DNA from: CAIOZA01 sp964464375
GTDB taxonomy: Bacteria > Bacteroidota > Ignavibacteria > Kapaibacteriales > UBA2268
Direction: 5' to 3'
Length of the DNA: 64,000 nucleotides
Assembly (NCBI GenBank): GCA_964464375.1
Contig: CAYXFU010000005.1
Coordinates: 62,001-126,000 of the forward strand
The translations under genes were made by a program, and so were the position numbers. A model generated the notes under the pieces. The model was given only the letters and a program-made list of their open reading frames with translations. It had not been told where the DNA came from and did no database searches. Shown here piece by piece: positions 9,101-17,388 of the stretch (the stretch's first letter is position 1; every line of letters begins with the position of its first letter).

Positions 9101-9861
9101 TTCTTGCGAATCCGCATACTAATTACATTTTCATAAATTTGATAAGGCAACAAACGTACTATATTTGTAAGTAGAACCATTTGCCAGGGGAATTGAATCT
9201 TTAGTTTTCCCTTATCAAGACCATGTATGATTTTATCTGCAGTGTATTCAGGTGTTAAAAGTAATGGCATATAGAAATCATTTTTCTTAGTCATATCAGT
9301 TTTAATAAAGCCGAACCGAATTGTTACTATGTCTATCCCGAGTGGCTTAAGCTCAGGTCTGGCAGATTCCAGAAGATAGGAAACAGCTGACTTACTTGCT
9401 GAATATGAACTTGAACCGGGGACACCGCGAAAATCAGCAATAGAACTAACTCCGGCTATGGTTCCATTCCCTTGCGATTTCATTAATGGAATGATATACT
9501 CAAGCCCATAAGCAACACCAAAGAGATTGGTTTCGATTGTTTCCCGCAAATTGTCAGAATTATAATCAACAAAATGTGTGTGGATGCTAACTCCGGCATT
9601 AAGTATTGCCAGATCTATACCTCCCATTACATCATTTGCCTGATTAATAACAGTTTTATACTCTTCACGATTTGTAACGTCCAAATGAGCAAAATGTGCT
9701 TTACCACCTTTGGTGTTGATTTGATTGACTAATGCAGAAAGTTCATCTATGTTTCGAGCTACCAGGAAGAGCTCTTCTCCCCTATTTGCATATTTCAATG
9801 CCAATGCCTTACCAATACCCTTAGATGCCCCTGTTATAAAAATCCTTTTTCTTTCCAACAT
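9097..9861 (-). CDS. SDR-family NAD(P)-dependent oxidoreductase
   Basis: 254 aa classical short-chain dehydrogenase. Cofactor motif TGASKGIG (10-17), NAG (88-90), SS around 139-140, and catalytic Tyr153/Lys157 in YSASK. A basic residue after the first strand suggests NADP. The C-terminus has a hydrophobic amphipathic stretch (QMVLLTNIVRLLPYQIYENV) like lipid-related SDRs that sit on the membrane. The substrate cannot be read from the sequence. It lies 10 bases after gmhA. Confidence 0.85.
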   Translation of the reverse strand: MLERKRIFITGASKGIGKALALKYANRGEELFLVARNIDELSALVNQINTKGGKAHFAHLDVTNREEYKTVINQANDVMGGIDLAILNAGVSIHTHFVDYNSDNLRETIETNLFGVAYGLEYIIPLMKSQGNGTIAGVSSIADFRGVPGSSSYSASKSAVSYLLESARPELKPLGIDIVTIRFGFIKTDMTKKNDFYMPLLLTPEYTADKIIHGLDKGKLKIQFPWQMVLLTNIVRLLPYQIYENVISMRIRKK

Positions 9862-9871
9862 TTATTAACAC

Positions 9872-10468
9872 TTATTTATTGAATAATTCTGGGAAATTAT
9901 ATTCTTCTATCATTTCGCACCAGATATGACCTATTAATATATGGCTTTCCTGTATGCGGGCTGTTACTGATGAAGGGACAACTACTTTAAAATCACATAG
10001 ATCAATCATTGATCCACCCGATCCTCCAAGAAGTCCGACACAGGTGATCCCCATCTTCTTTGCGTTCTCAAATGCTTTGATTACATTTTGCGAATTTCCG
10101 CTTGTCGATATTCCTACCAGTACATCACCAGATTTACCATAGGCTTCAACACATCTGGCAAAAACGTTCTCAAAACCAATATCATTGCCACCTGCAGTCA
10201 TTATCGATGAGTCAACAGTTAGAGCCAGCGCAGGAAGGGCGGGTCTGTTTATTTGGCTACGGAGACGAACAACAAGTTCAGCTGCAAGATGCTGACTATC
10301 CGCCGCAGAACCTCCATTGCCACAAAACATAATTTTATTACCCTGACTAATAGCTTTTGCAAGATTTAAACCGGCTTCAAAGATAGATTCACTGCACTCT
10401 TCAGATAGTTTCTTCTTAACATCGATACTTTCTGAAATAGTCGAGTGAATATCATAAATAAAATCCAT
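9872..10468 (-). CDS. gmhA: Phosphoheptose isomerase (SIS domain)
   Basis: 198 aa, typical GmhA length. The SIS motif CGNGGSAADSQHLAAEL (49-65) carries the zinc/substrate residues of GmhA, and GISTSGNSQNVIKAFENA follows in the second half. It converts sedoheptulose 7-phosphate to D-glycero-D-manno-heptose 7-phosphate, the first step of heptose supply for LPS. The other heptose genes (hldE, gmhB, hldD) are not in the window. First gene of the operon, with its own -7 element 36 bases upstream. Confidence 0.9.
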   Translation of the reverse strand: MDFIYDIHSTISESIDVKKKLSEECSESIFEAGLNLAKAISQGNKIMFCGNGGSAADSQHLAAELVVRLRSQINRPALPALALTVDSSIMTAGGNDIGFENVFARCVEAYGKSGDVLVGISTSGNSQNVIKAFENAKKMGITCVGLLGGSGGSMIDLCDFKVVVPSSVTARIQESHILIGHIWCEMIEEYNFPELFNK

Positions 10469-10503
10469 AAATTAATTACCTTTCATTTTTTACTACCAAT
10501 TCT

Positions 10504-10511
10504 CAAAAATA
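10504..10511 (-). promoter_or_regulatory. -7 element TATTTTTG for the gmhA-SDR-DUF123 operon
   Basis: Minus-strand TAnnTTTG match, 36 bases upstream of the gmhA ATG; back-to-back with the plus-strand element at 10539. Confidence 0.45.
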
Positions 10512-10538
10512 CAACTTTTTATATTCTTTGAAGAGTAA

Positions 10539-10546
10539 TATTTTTG
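10539..10546 (+). promoter_or_regulatory. -7 element TATTTTTG for the PD40 gene
   Basis: Plus-strand TAnnTTTG match, 50 bases before the proposed TTG start. Confidence 0.45.
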
Positions 10547-10595
10547 TATTTTGTTTTAAATAAAACTGATAATATTAAGAAATATTAACAGAGTA

Positions 10596-12581
10596 TTGTG
10601 TATTATTTTCTCGAAATATATATTGATTTTAAAATTTACATATTTGATTTTAGCTTTAGTACTTAACTTATCAATCTCTGAATCTCAGACAGTTGTTTAC
10701 AGGTGGTCGAATCCTGTAAATGCATCTGCTCTCAACTCTACTGATGATGATTTTGCTCCTTCATGGAACCATAATGATACTTGTATTTACTTCAATTCTA
10801 CACGTGACGGAAAATCAAAGTTCTATCGGACAAAAATTAAAGATTCATTCAACTTCACAGTTCCAAAGATTGTTGAAGGAGGGATTAATCAATCCGGTTA
10901 CAATCAATCATACATTGCTTTTTACGATGAAGACAAGGCATTTCTGTCAACTTTCCGTGAGGGAGTAACGCGGCCATTTTTCAATCTTTTTGAATCAATC
11001 CTGACTAGAAACGGCTGGTCTGCACCGATGCTATCAGAAGCCCAAAAGCAGGATTACAATGTACTCCACCCTACAGTCTCTTCCGATGGTAAGATGCTTG
11101 TTGTAGCTTCAGACAAGAATTCGATTACCGGGAAAATTGATTTATTTTTATCTTATCACTATGATAGTGGTGTCTGGAGCACATTTGAGCAAATTGAAGA
11201 ACTCAACACCGATGGTAATGAAATTACTCCCTACTTTGCTGGTAATGATACACTTTACTTTGCTTCAGACGGTCAAGCCGGTCCCGGAGCTTATGACTTA
11301 TTCTTCTCCGTAAGAAGTGATCAGGGCAGATGGAGTAAGCCGAATCCATTGAATGAACTGAACTCGTCATTCGATGAATCTGACCTTGCTGTTCTTCCGG
11401 GAGGAATTTGTCTCTTCGCTTCAAATCGCCCGGGAGGCAAAGGTGGTCTTGACATATTGGTATCAAATAGAATAGCCATCGTTATTCAATCTAACGAACC
11501 AAAGACTCAGATCAATCTTGGTACTCAATTTACTAGTATCAAAGCCACAAATGACCTTACTTATCTTCCAATACCTGTCACGAACTTTATATTAAGTGAT
11601 ATCCGGATCGACAGTCTGAAGAAACTTGAGACTCTTTCGATTGGAAATTCGGAATTCCCTCCGGCTATAGATACAGGATATTTTGCATCGATTGTTCTTA
11701 TCGGCAAAAGACTCCTGGACAATACTGATGCAAATCTGACAATCGAAGCTTATGAGCTTGAAAGTGCGAATAAATCATTCCCTTTCACTTCCGCTGAGGT
11801 AGCGGCAAATTCTGTAAGTTCATTTTTCACAAATCGAATGGGCGTCCCTACTGATAGAATAAAAATTGTTAAAAGAGAACTGAACGTAACTTCTAGCGAA
11901 TTAAGCCCAAGACCGTTTATCATATTCAAAAGTAATAACCCTAACATCCTTATTCAAACTGATCATGCCAAGAACTTAATCAGTATTGAACCTCCTGTGC
12001 TGGATATTTTTGTAAATATAAGACCTGTGGAAAATGTTCATGAATGGTCAGGAACAATGTATTTTGACCAATTCAGCAACTATATTCTTAAACAATCAAC
12101 CAAGCCATCAGAGCAGTTTTCGATCGATCTTTCGCCTTATGCAAAACAAATTTCAGAAACTGATTCGATGTTGTTCATCATTAGGATGACTGACAAGAAG
12201 TCAGATACAATTGAGAATGCAATTCAATTCGAAGTATCGCATTCAACACTTCGACAGAGAGAATCAACAACAATTGACGGAATAAAGTACGATGTTTACT
12301 ACTGCCTGATTCCTGACGAAGAAGTAAGCGGGGATGCCTCTTATTTATCAGAATTAATCAGCCGTATTGCCGATGAATCTGAATTTGCAAGAAGTATCAA
12401 GGTGCAGTTCTTCTCATCAGCAGGACAGAAGCGGGCAATAGGCTTGACAAATGCCATAAAGCTCAAGATTAACCAAAAGATTTTCAAAGTGGAGCTAGAG
12501 CAGAAAGAATATTCCAACAATCTACCATTCAACCGTAAGTTTCTCCCTTATACTTTCAGGATTTTATTGGAGAAATTCTAA
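10596..12581 (+). CDS. Exported PD40 (WD40-like) beta-propeller protein, non-ATG start
   Basis: About 661 aa. The N-terminal hydrophobic segment (LKFTYLILALVLNLSISESQ) is a signal peptide. PD40 blades follow between residues about 30 and 300 (DDFAPSWNHNDTCIYFNSTRDG, NEITPYFAGNDTLYFASDG, LFASNRPGGKGGLDILVS). The C-terminal 350 residues are beta-rich and not recognised. No in-frame ATG exists between the upstream stop (TAA 10557) and the signal peptide, so translation must begin at TTG 10596 or a nearby non-ATG codon. PD40 proteins are usually envelope proteins, often fused to OmpA domains, but no OmpA motif is visible here. Confidence 0.75.
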   Translation: MCIIFSKYILILKFTYLILALVLNLSISESQTVVYRWSNPVNASALNSTDDDFAPSWNHNDTCIYFNSTRDGKSKFYRTKIKDSFNFTVPKIVEGGINQSGYNQSYIAFYDEDKAFLSTFREGVTRPFFNLFESILTRNGWSAPMLSEAQKQDYNVLHPTVSSDGKMLVVASDKNSITGKIDLFLSYHYDSGVWSTFEQIEELNTDGNEITPYFAGNDTLYFASDGQAGPGAYDLFFSVRSDQGRWSKPNPLNELNSSFDESDLAVLPGGICLFASNRPGGKGGLDILVSNRIAIVIQSNEPKTQINLGTQFTSIKATNDLTYLPIPVTNFILSDIRIDSLKKLETLSIGNSEFPPAIDTGYFASIVLIGKRLLDNTDANLTIEAYELESANKSFPFTSAEVAANSVSSFFTNRMGVPTDRIKIVKRELNVTSSELSPRPFIIFKSNNPNILIQTDHAKNLISIEPPVLDIFVNIRPVENVHEWSGTMYFDQFSNYILKQSTKPSEQFSIDLSPYAKQISETDSMLFIIRMTDKKSDTIENAIQFEVSHSTLRQRESTTIDGIKYDVYYCLIPDEEVSGDASYLSELISRIADESEFARSIKVQFFSSAGQKRAIGLTNAIKLKINQKIFKVELEQKEYSNNLPFNRKFLPYTFRILLEKF

Positions 12582-12601
12582 TTGATTTTGCAAGCATCTC
12601 A

Positions 12602-12680
12602 ACTTTCAAAAAGATTGCATCTTTTCGAAAGTGAGAATTGCACTTTTTGCATCTTTTGCATCATGTTTTTCGTTTTTCTT
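12602..12680 (+). repeat. Hairpin repeat, copy 1
   Basis: The core ACTTTCAAAAAGAT-TGC-ATCTTTTCGAAAGT folds on itself with one mismatch over 14 pairs. A GAATTGCACTTTTTGC tail and a T-rich end follow. Copy 2 is 159 bases downstream with a few substitutions. Confidence 0.7.
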
Positions 12681-12760
12681 CTTTTCATCGAAGATGCTGA
12701 ATTTGAATAACCTCGGGTGAAACCCGTGGAAATAGCAAAATCACTACCACTATGTATTCC

Positions 12761-12838
12761 ACTTTCAAAAAGATTGCATCTTTCCGAAAGTGGGAATTGC
12801 ACTTTTGCATCGATTGCAATGTGTTTTTCGATTTTTCT
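12761..12838 (+). repeat. Hairpin repeat, copy 2
   Basis: Near-identical to copy 1 (ACTTTCAAAAAGATTGCATC is shared exactly). Several changes fall in the second arm, which is ATCTTTCCGAAAGT here. Orientation is the same as copy 1. Confidence 0.7.
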
Positions 12839-12885
12839 GTTCACTAATCAATCCCTCAATAAGCACAATACAACACCTACCCCGA

Positions 12886-12903
12886 CCCTTCCTCGAGGAA
12901 GGG
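12886..12903. repeat. Perfect 18-base palindrome
   Basis: CCCTTCC-TCGA-GGAAGGG is perfectly self-complementary. It is G/C-rich in an AT-rich surrounding and resembles the cores of small intergenic repeat families. Confidence 0.7.
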
Positions 12904-13014
12904 AGAAATACAAATACAATTTGCAAAAAGGGATGTGAAATATCAAAGAAACGGTTTAGAAACGGAATGGAAATAGAATATAAAAATAAATTAGGAAAAT
13001 TGGCAAATAGACAA

Positions 13015-13926
13015 TTAAAAATCCCTGACGCAGCGGACAGATAAGCCAATTTTATCATAAGCTAGACTTCTACCAATAGTAGCCGAATCATAAAATAAGC
13101 TCAAAAAATATGTAGCAGAAATATTATATCCATTCAAAGACCACCAATTCCCAGATATACATTCAACATAAAATTTCCCATCAGGTGACCTAAAGCCCCC
13201 AGGTAGACCAGAAAAGCCACTTTCATTAGTGGCACCAAAATTTGGAGGATACCAAAAATTTGTCTTGACTGATTTTAACTTTCCTCCAATCTCATCCATT
13301 TTGTAAAGAAAAGCTACCAACAATGAGAATTCATCTTCAGTGGCTATATGCCATCCTTTAGGTGCTAATTCTCGTGGATCGGTTACAGCATACCAATTAT
13401 ATAGTTTCCCAAATAACAAATTCACTACAGTATCATTATCATAATAACACCAGGCTCCAGAGTTACATTGTACCCAATCAGTAACGATTTTAGTTTCAGC
13501 TATAGAATCACCGTTTCTATAATGGTCAACATTTAAATTCCGATACATCCAGTGCTGAGTACCAATGGTTACAGCTACATAAGTTGTGTAATATATTGAA
13601 ATACTGTCAATCTTATGAATTGCAAAATCCCATTTGAATCCATCATGCCATAGATTTATGTATTGATTGCTGTATTGACCGATTGAAATCGTAATTGTGT
13701 CGATTAGCTGAGCAGGATAGTAGTAGGTTTTGCCATCATTTGTGAAAACCTGCAACTGGAGTGTTTCAGGGGCATTTGGGAATTTCATACTTTCAATATC
13801 GCTGAGATTGAACTGCTTCGAGCTTCCATCCTGAAGATAGAATCTGACGAGTGGTTCTGCTGAATAGAGGGAATCAGAAAAAAGTGACAAAATTGTTACG
13901 ACGATGATGGGAAGTGCTTTTTTCAT
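13015..13926 (-). CDS. Exported FISUMP-domain protein
   Basis: 303 aa from ATG 13926 (an upstream TTG at 13938 is less likely). Signal peptide MKKALPIIVVTILSLFSDSLYSA. Residues about 25-120 hold three short repeats ending in D-S/T-I (DGSSKQFNLSDIESMKF, NDGKTYYYPAQLIDTITI, HDGFKWDFAIHKIDSISIYY). The rest is one Fibrobacter succinogenes major paralogous (FISUMP) domain: IGTQHWMYRNLNV, FGKLYNWYAV, LAPKGWHIATEDEF, ATNESGFSGLPGG, SVRCVRDF. FISUMP proteins are secreted or surface proteins of unknown role, with a fold related to formylglycine-generating enzymes and C-type lectins. It is paralogous to the 52.8 kb protein. Confidence 0.85.
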   Translation of the reverse strand: MKKALPIIVVTILSLFSDSLYSAEPLVRFYLQDGSSKQFNLSDIESMKFPNAPETLQLQVFTNDGKTYYYPAQLIDTITISIGQYSNQYINLWHDGFKWDFAIHKIDSISIYYTTYVAVTIGTQHWMYRNLNVDHYRNGDSIAETKIVTDWVQCNSGAWCYYDNDTVVNLLFGKLYNWYAVTDPRELAPKGWHIATEDEFSLLVAFLYKMDEIGGKLKSVKTNFWYPPNFGATNESGFSGLPGGFRSPDGKFYVECISGNWWSLNGYNISATYFLSLFYDSATIGRSLAYDKIGLSVRCVRDF

Positions 13927-13962
13927 GGTTTTTGCCAATTTGAAGAGAGTTTATTTAATTTA

Positions 13963-14127
13963 TTACATTTTGAGTTCATCACGAACTATAAGATAGTCTT
14001 GAATTGCTTCACGGATGTTCTCAAGTGCTTCATCTTCAGTAGTACCCTGCGAAGCACAACCGGGTAAGTCATCACACCAGACAGCAAAACCTTCTTCGCT
14101 TTTTTTTAGTTTGATTCTATACTGCAT
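13963..14127 (-). CDS. Orphan HicB-family (UPF0150) antitoxin-like protein
   Basis: 54 aa. It begins MQYRIKLKKSEEGFAVWCDD, then LPGCASQGTTEDEALENIRE and AIQDYLIVRDELKM. This is the HicB partial RNase-H-like fold (Y-x-V-x-L...E-G-x-x-V-x-x-x-D-L-P-G-C-x-S-x-G-x-T-x-x-E-A-L-x-N-I-x-E-A-I). HicB normally neutralises the mRNA interferase HicA. No HicA-like frame (about 60-80 aa, dsRBD-like) exists on either side, and there is no DNA-binding tail. Upstream AAGGAT can serve as ribosome binding site. It may be a solitary regulator or the remnant of a toxin-antitoxin pair. Confidence 0.8.
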   Translation of the reverse strand: MQYRIKLKKSEEGFAVWCDDLPGCASQGTTEDEALENIREAIQDYLIVRDELKM

Positions 14128-14199
14128 TAATTATCCTTAATATATATGCTCATTCAAACGAATAATGATGGCCAATATTTTTACTGCACTCAATTTCCT

Positions 14200-15093
14200 C
14201 TAATACCCAAACCTCGTCAATGTGTCGCGATCGTTGCGCCATTTATCTTTAATTTTGACGAATAACTGAAGATAGACAGGCATCTCGAGATAAGCTTCTA
14301 TTCTATCTCTTGAGCGTTCACCCAGTTCTTTGATCTTATCACCATTAGCACCAACGATGATTGTCTTCTGTGAATGTTTTTCGACTATGATGTCAGCGGC
14401 AATATACCATTTACCTACTTCACGCTCCTTGTATTCACTTATCTGAACTTCGCATGAATAGGGGATTTCCTCAGAGAAATACTTAAATATCTGTTCACGT
14501 ATAATCTCCGAAACAAAGAATCTGTCGTTCTGATCGCTGAGATAGTCCTCGTCATAGAAGTACTCATGCTCTGGCAGATACTTCTTTATTACTTCAACCA
14601 GTACAGATGTTTCTGCTTTCTTCTTTGCGGAAATTGGCATGATTTCATCGAAAAGCTTCATGTCTGCCAATTGTTTGATGATGGGCAGCAAGAGCTTGAT
14701 ATTAGGCAGAAGATCTATCTTGTTAAGCACTGCAATCTTAGGTTTGCTGATATTCTGTAGTTTTTCGACTAATTCATTGTTGAAATATTCTCCGATATCC
14801 TTCATGGATCTGATGTCAATTACTAACAGAACGACATCAGCTTCAGCAAGCGATGAATCGATGTATTCCATCATCGATTTGTGAAGCTCGTGTTTTGGCT
14901 CAATTATTCCGGGATTATCAAAAAAGACGATCTGATGATTTTCCTCAGTATGAATTCCAAGCACTTTCTTGCGAGTGGTTTGCGGTTTACGGGTAACTAT
15001 TGAGAGCTTGGTACCAAGAATTGCATTAAGTAAAGTAGATTTTCCTGCATTAGGTTTACCAATAATAGCTGCGAATCCGGCTTTTTTATTCAT
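14200..15093 (-). CDS. era: GTPase Era
   Basis: 297 aa. G1 GKPNAGKST (12-20), T-loop QTTRKKVLG (38-46), G3 DNPG (59-62, Asn in place of the usual Thr), G4 NKID (124-127), and a C-terminal KH domain with IIVGANGDKIKELG (245-258). Era binds the 3' end of 16S rRNA and helps assemble the 30S subunit. DNPG instead of DTPG is also seen in other Bacteroidota Era proteins, as far as I recall. It is separated from the DUF3098 gene by a terminator. Confidence 0.96.
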   Translation of the reverse strand: MNKKAGFAAIIGKPNAGKSTLLNAILGTKLSIVTRKPQTTRKKVLGIHTEENHQIVFFDNPGIIEPKHELHKSMMEYIDSSLAEADVVLLVIDIRSMKDIGEYFNNELVEKLQNISKPKIAVLNKIDLLPNIKLLLPIIKQLADMKLFDEIMPISAKKKAETSVLVEVIKKYLPEHEYFYDEDYLSDQNDRFFVSEIIREQIFKYFSEEIPYSCEVQISEYKEREVGKWYIAADIIVEKHSQKTIIVGANGDKIKELGERSRDRIEAYLEMPVYLQLFVKIKDKWRNDRDTLTRFGY

Positions 15094-15107
15094 TTTGTTA
15101 ATACCTC

Positions 15108-15153
15108 AAAAAAAATGCCTTTGAATGTACGGTTCACTCCATCATCCAAAGGC
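15108..15153 (-). terminator. Intrinsic terminator after the DUF3098 gene
   Basis: On the minus strand GCCTTTGGATG pairs with CATTCAAAGGC (one mismatch in 11), followed by a run of eight T. It is placed to end transcription from 15176-15502 before era. Confidence 0.75.
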
Positions 15154-15175
15154 TTAAATATTTTATTCAAATTAA

Positions 15176-15502
15176 TTATTCTACGGATTTAGTTTTACCG
15201 AAAAATTTCCAGATACCATAAGGAATAATGAAGCAATATCCCAGTACAAGTAGAATGGGTCCTATTGAAACAGCAAACACATTGTTCCATTTACCGGATT
15301 CAACTGCCGGTTGATCAGTTATACCTGTAGCCATCAGCAGGTATCCAATAATAATTGTTCCAACTCCTATAGCAAGAATAATAAGATTTTTCTTGATTAA
15401 AGGAAATTCCCAAGAAACTTTATTACTCTTTGCTTTCTTTGCTGAAGCGACTAAAGAGCCTGTTCTGCTCGTAATAATGCGATCGTTTTTGTCTTTTGCC
15501 AT
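15176..15502 (-). CDS. DUF3098 small membrane protein
   Basis: 108 aa: charged N-terminal tail (about 45 residues), then two membrane helices (LIILAIGVGTIIIGYLLMATG and VFAVSIGPILLVLGYCFIIPYGIW). The FPLIKKNLIILAIG entry and the GPILLVLGYCFIIPYGI exit are typical of DUF3098, a Bacteroidota family of unknown function often found close to ftsX. No ftsX is present here. It has its own -7 element and terminator, so it is monocistronic. Confidence 0.8.
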   Translation of the reverse strand: MAKDKNDRIITSRTGSLVASAKKAKSNKVSWEFPLIKKNLIILAIGVGTIIIGYLLMATGITDQPAVESGKWNNVFAVSIGPILLVLGYCFIIPYGIWKFFGKTKSVE

Positions 15503-15534
15503 TATATTTCCAATTATGTTCTATAATTTATTTT

Positions 15535-15542
15535 CAAATTTA
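15535..15542 (-). promoter_or_regulatory. -7 element TAAATTTG for the DUF3098 gene
   Basis: Minus-strand TAnnTTTG match, 33 bases before the ATG. Confidence 0.4.
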
Positions 15543-15598
15543 ATCAAAATCAATTGAATATAAACGTATTTTTTTATTTAAAAAATAAACGTTTTTTC

Positions 15599-15606
15599 TA
15601 TCTTTG
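15599..15606 (+). promoter_or_regulatory. -7 element TATCTTTG for the peptide-uptake cluster
   Basis: TAnnTTTG match, 109 bases before the POT transporter ATG. Confidence 0.45.
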
Positions 15607-15714
15607 TATTTTCCTGCTTTATGCAAAAATTATATATATTATTGTATTTGAGCAAAACAGACTGGAAAAGACTAACAATTGAATATTTTTTTTAAATTTT
15701 TTATAGGATTCTTT

Positions 15715-17355
15715 ATGTTCAAAGGACATCCCAAAGGGTTATTAATTGCATTCTTCGCTAATATGGGCGAGAGGTTCGGATTCTACACAATGATGGCTAT
15801 TCTGGTATTATTTCTCCAGGCAAAATTCGGCAAAACAGCCGCTGAAGCAGGAGACATTTATAGCTGGTTTTATTTTTCTATTTATGGGCTCGCTCTGGTT
15901 GGTGGATTAATCGCCGACAAGATGCAAAATTACAAGGGTGTAATACTTATCGGTTTAGTGATTATGTTTCTTGGATATGCTCTCATGTCTGTTCCAGGTA
16001 TGACGGAAGCAATCACATTAACCGGACTATTCACAATTGCTCTCGGAAACGGTTTATTCAAAGGAAACCTGCAGGCATTGGTAGGACAGATGTACGATGA
16101 CCCTAAATACTCAAAACTAAGAGATTCTGCTTTCAGTATTTTCTATATGGGTATCAATATCGGTGCTTTCTTCGCACCTAGTGCAGCAAGCGGAATTAGA
16201 AGCTGGTTTCTTAGCTCTAAGGGATTCGGGTATGATCCCGATCTTCCGGCACTTTGCCATGAAGTTATCAAAGGACAAACTTCAAATCTTGCAACTATCC
16301 AGACACTTGCCGACAAGGTTAGCGGGACACACGTAACTGACCTGGTCGCGTTTGCAAATAATTACCTTAATGCATTCGTTACAGGATATAACTATGCTTT
16401 TGGAATTGCTGCAATAGCAATGATTATATCAACAATTACGTTCATAATCTACAAGAGTAAACTGCCGGACAGAAAGAAAGCAGTGGACAAGGATTCTTCA
16501 GTACCAACCATGTCTAAGGCAGAAGAGAAACAAAGATTGATTGCATTAATACTAGTATTTATTGTGGTAATTTTCTTCTGGATGTCGTTCCATCAAAATG
16601 GATTAACAATGACTTTCTTTGCCCGTGATTATACTGTAAAAGCAGTTGATGCCTTTACATATTTATTCTTTGATCTTAAAGCATTTATTTCAATTATTGC
16701 CGCAATATTTGGTATAGTTCTATTGCTTGGCAAGAATCATAAACCTCAGACTAAGGGAATCGGTGCTTTGTTGTTGGTGGCCGGATCAGCAGTAACATAT
16801 TATTTCTACAGTAATTATCCTGCTCTCAATCCAATTGAACCTGAAATATTTCAGCAGTTTAATCCAATATTTATCGTATTCCTAACGCCTGTTGTTGTTT
16901 GGTTTTTCTCTTGGCTTAATAAACGAGGAATTGAACCATCGACACCCAAGAAAATCGGTTTTGGTATGATACTAGCAGCACTAGGATTTATAGTGTTATT
17001 GCTGGGGTCATTCAATCTCTTATCCCCAAGTACTCTTGCCGGGCAACCATCACCTGACAGAATATCAGTTTATTGGCTGATTAACAGTTATCTTATATTG
17101 ACAGTTGCTGAGCTTTTCCTGAGTCCAATGGGACTTTCATTTGTGTCTAAAGTAGCTCCACCTAGATTCCAGGGACTAATGCAGGGTGGCTGGCTTGGTG
17201 CCACTGCTATTGGAAACAAATTACTCTTTATCGGCAGTTCTTTGTGGGTTGCGATAAATATTTGGCAGGTTTGGGGAATTCTCGTTGTATGTTGTTTGAT
17301 TTCAGCACTGTTTATATTCTCAATTATGAAAAAACTTGAGAATGCAACAAAATAG
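15715..17355 (+). CDS. POT/PTR-family proton-coupled peptide transporter
   Basis: 546 aa from ATG 15715, preceded by GGATT. The upstream TTG at 15679 would add 12 residues before the usual family start. The N-terminus MFKGHPKGLLIAFFANMGER followed by FGFYTMMAIL is the PTR signature (ExxERFxYY region). About 14 membrane helices follow, with a long insertion near residue 190-250. POT transporters import di- and tripeptides with protons. The pepT and OPT genes follow on the same strand, supporting a role in peptide nutrition. Confidence 0.92.
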   Translation: MFKGHPKGLLIAFFANMGERFGFYTMMAILVLFLQAKFGKTAAEAGDIYSWFYFSIYGLALVGGLIADKMQNYKGVILIGLVIMFLGYALMSVPGMTEAITLTGLFTIALGNGLFKGNLQALVGQMYDDPKYSKLRDSAFSIFYMGINIGAFFAPSAASGIRSWFLSSKGFGYDPDLPALCHEVIKGQTSNLATIQTLADKVSGTHVTDLVAFANNYLNAFVTGYNYAFGIAAIAMIISTITFIIYKSKLPDRKKAVDKDSSVPTMSKAEEKQRLIALILVFIVVIFFWMSFHQNGLTMTFFARDYTVKAVDAFTYLFFDLKAFISIIAAIFGIVLLLGKNHKPQTKGIGALLLVAGSAVTYYFYSNYPALNPIEPEIFQQFNPIFIVFLTPVVVWFFSWLNKRGIEPSTPKKIGFGMILAALGFIVLLLGSFNLLSPSTLAGQPSPDRISVYWLINSYLILTVAELFLSPMGLSFVSKVAPPRFQGLMQGGWLGATAIGNKLLFIGSSLWVAINIWQVWGILVVCCLISALFIFSIMKKLENATK

Positions 17356-17388
17356 TATTATTTAAATTATGAATTGGAGTTTTAAATT

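Larger units (their letters stand above)
12582..13014. repeat. Intergenic block built from short repeats and palindromes
   Basis: No gene. It contains two direct copies of a hairpin-forming unit (12602-12680 and 12761-12838), a small GC hairpin (CGGGT 12714-12718 / ACCCG 12722-12726) and a perfect 18-base palindrome (12886-12903). The short open frames here are by-products of the repeats. Confidence 0.7.

Noticed and set aside
12602..12838. Regular hairpin repeats that might be a CRISPR array
   Set aside because: Only two copies, about 80 bases each, 159 bases apart, with a long unequal gap and no cas genes. Intergenic repeats fit better.
12599..13058. Four short open frames in the gap before the FISUMP gene
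   Set aside because: They are created by the hairpin repeats, lie on both strands over each other, and have no ribosome sites.
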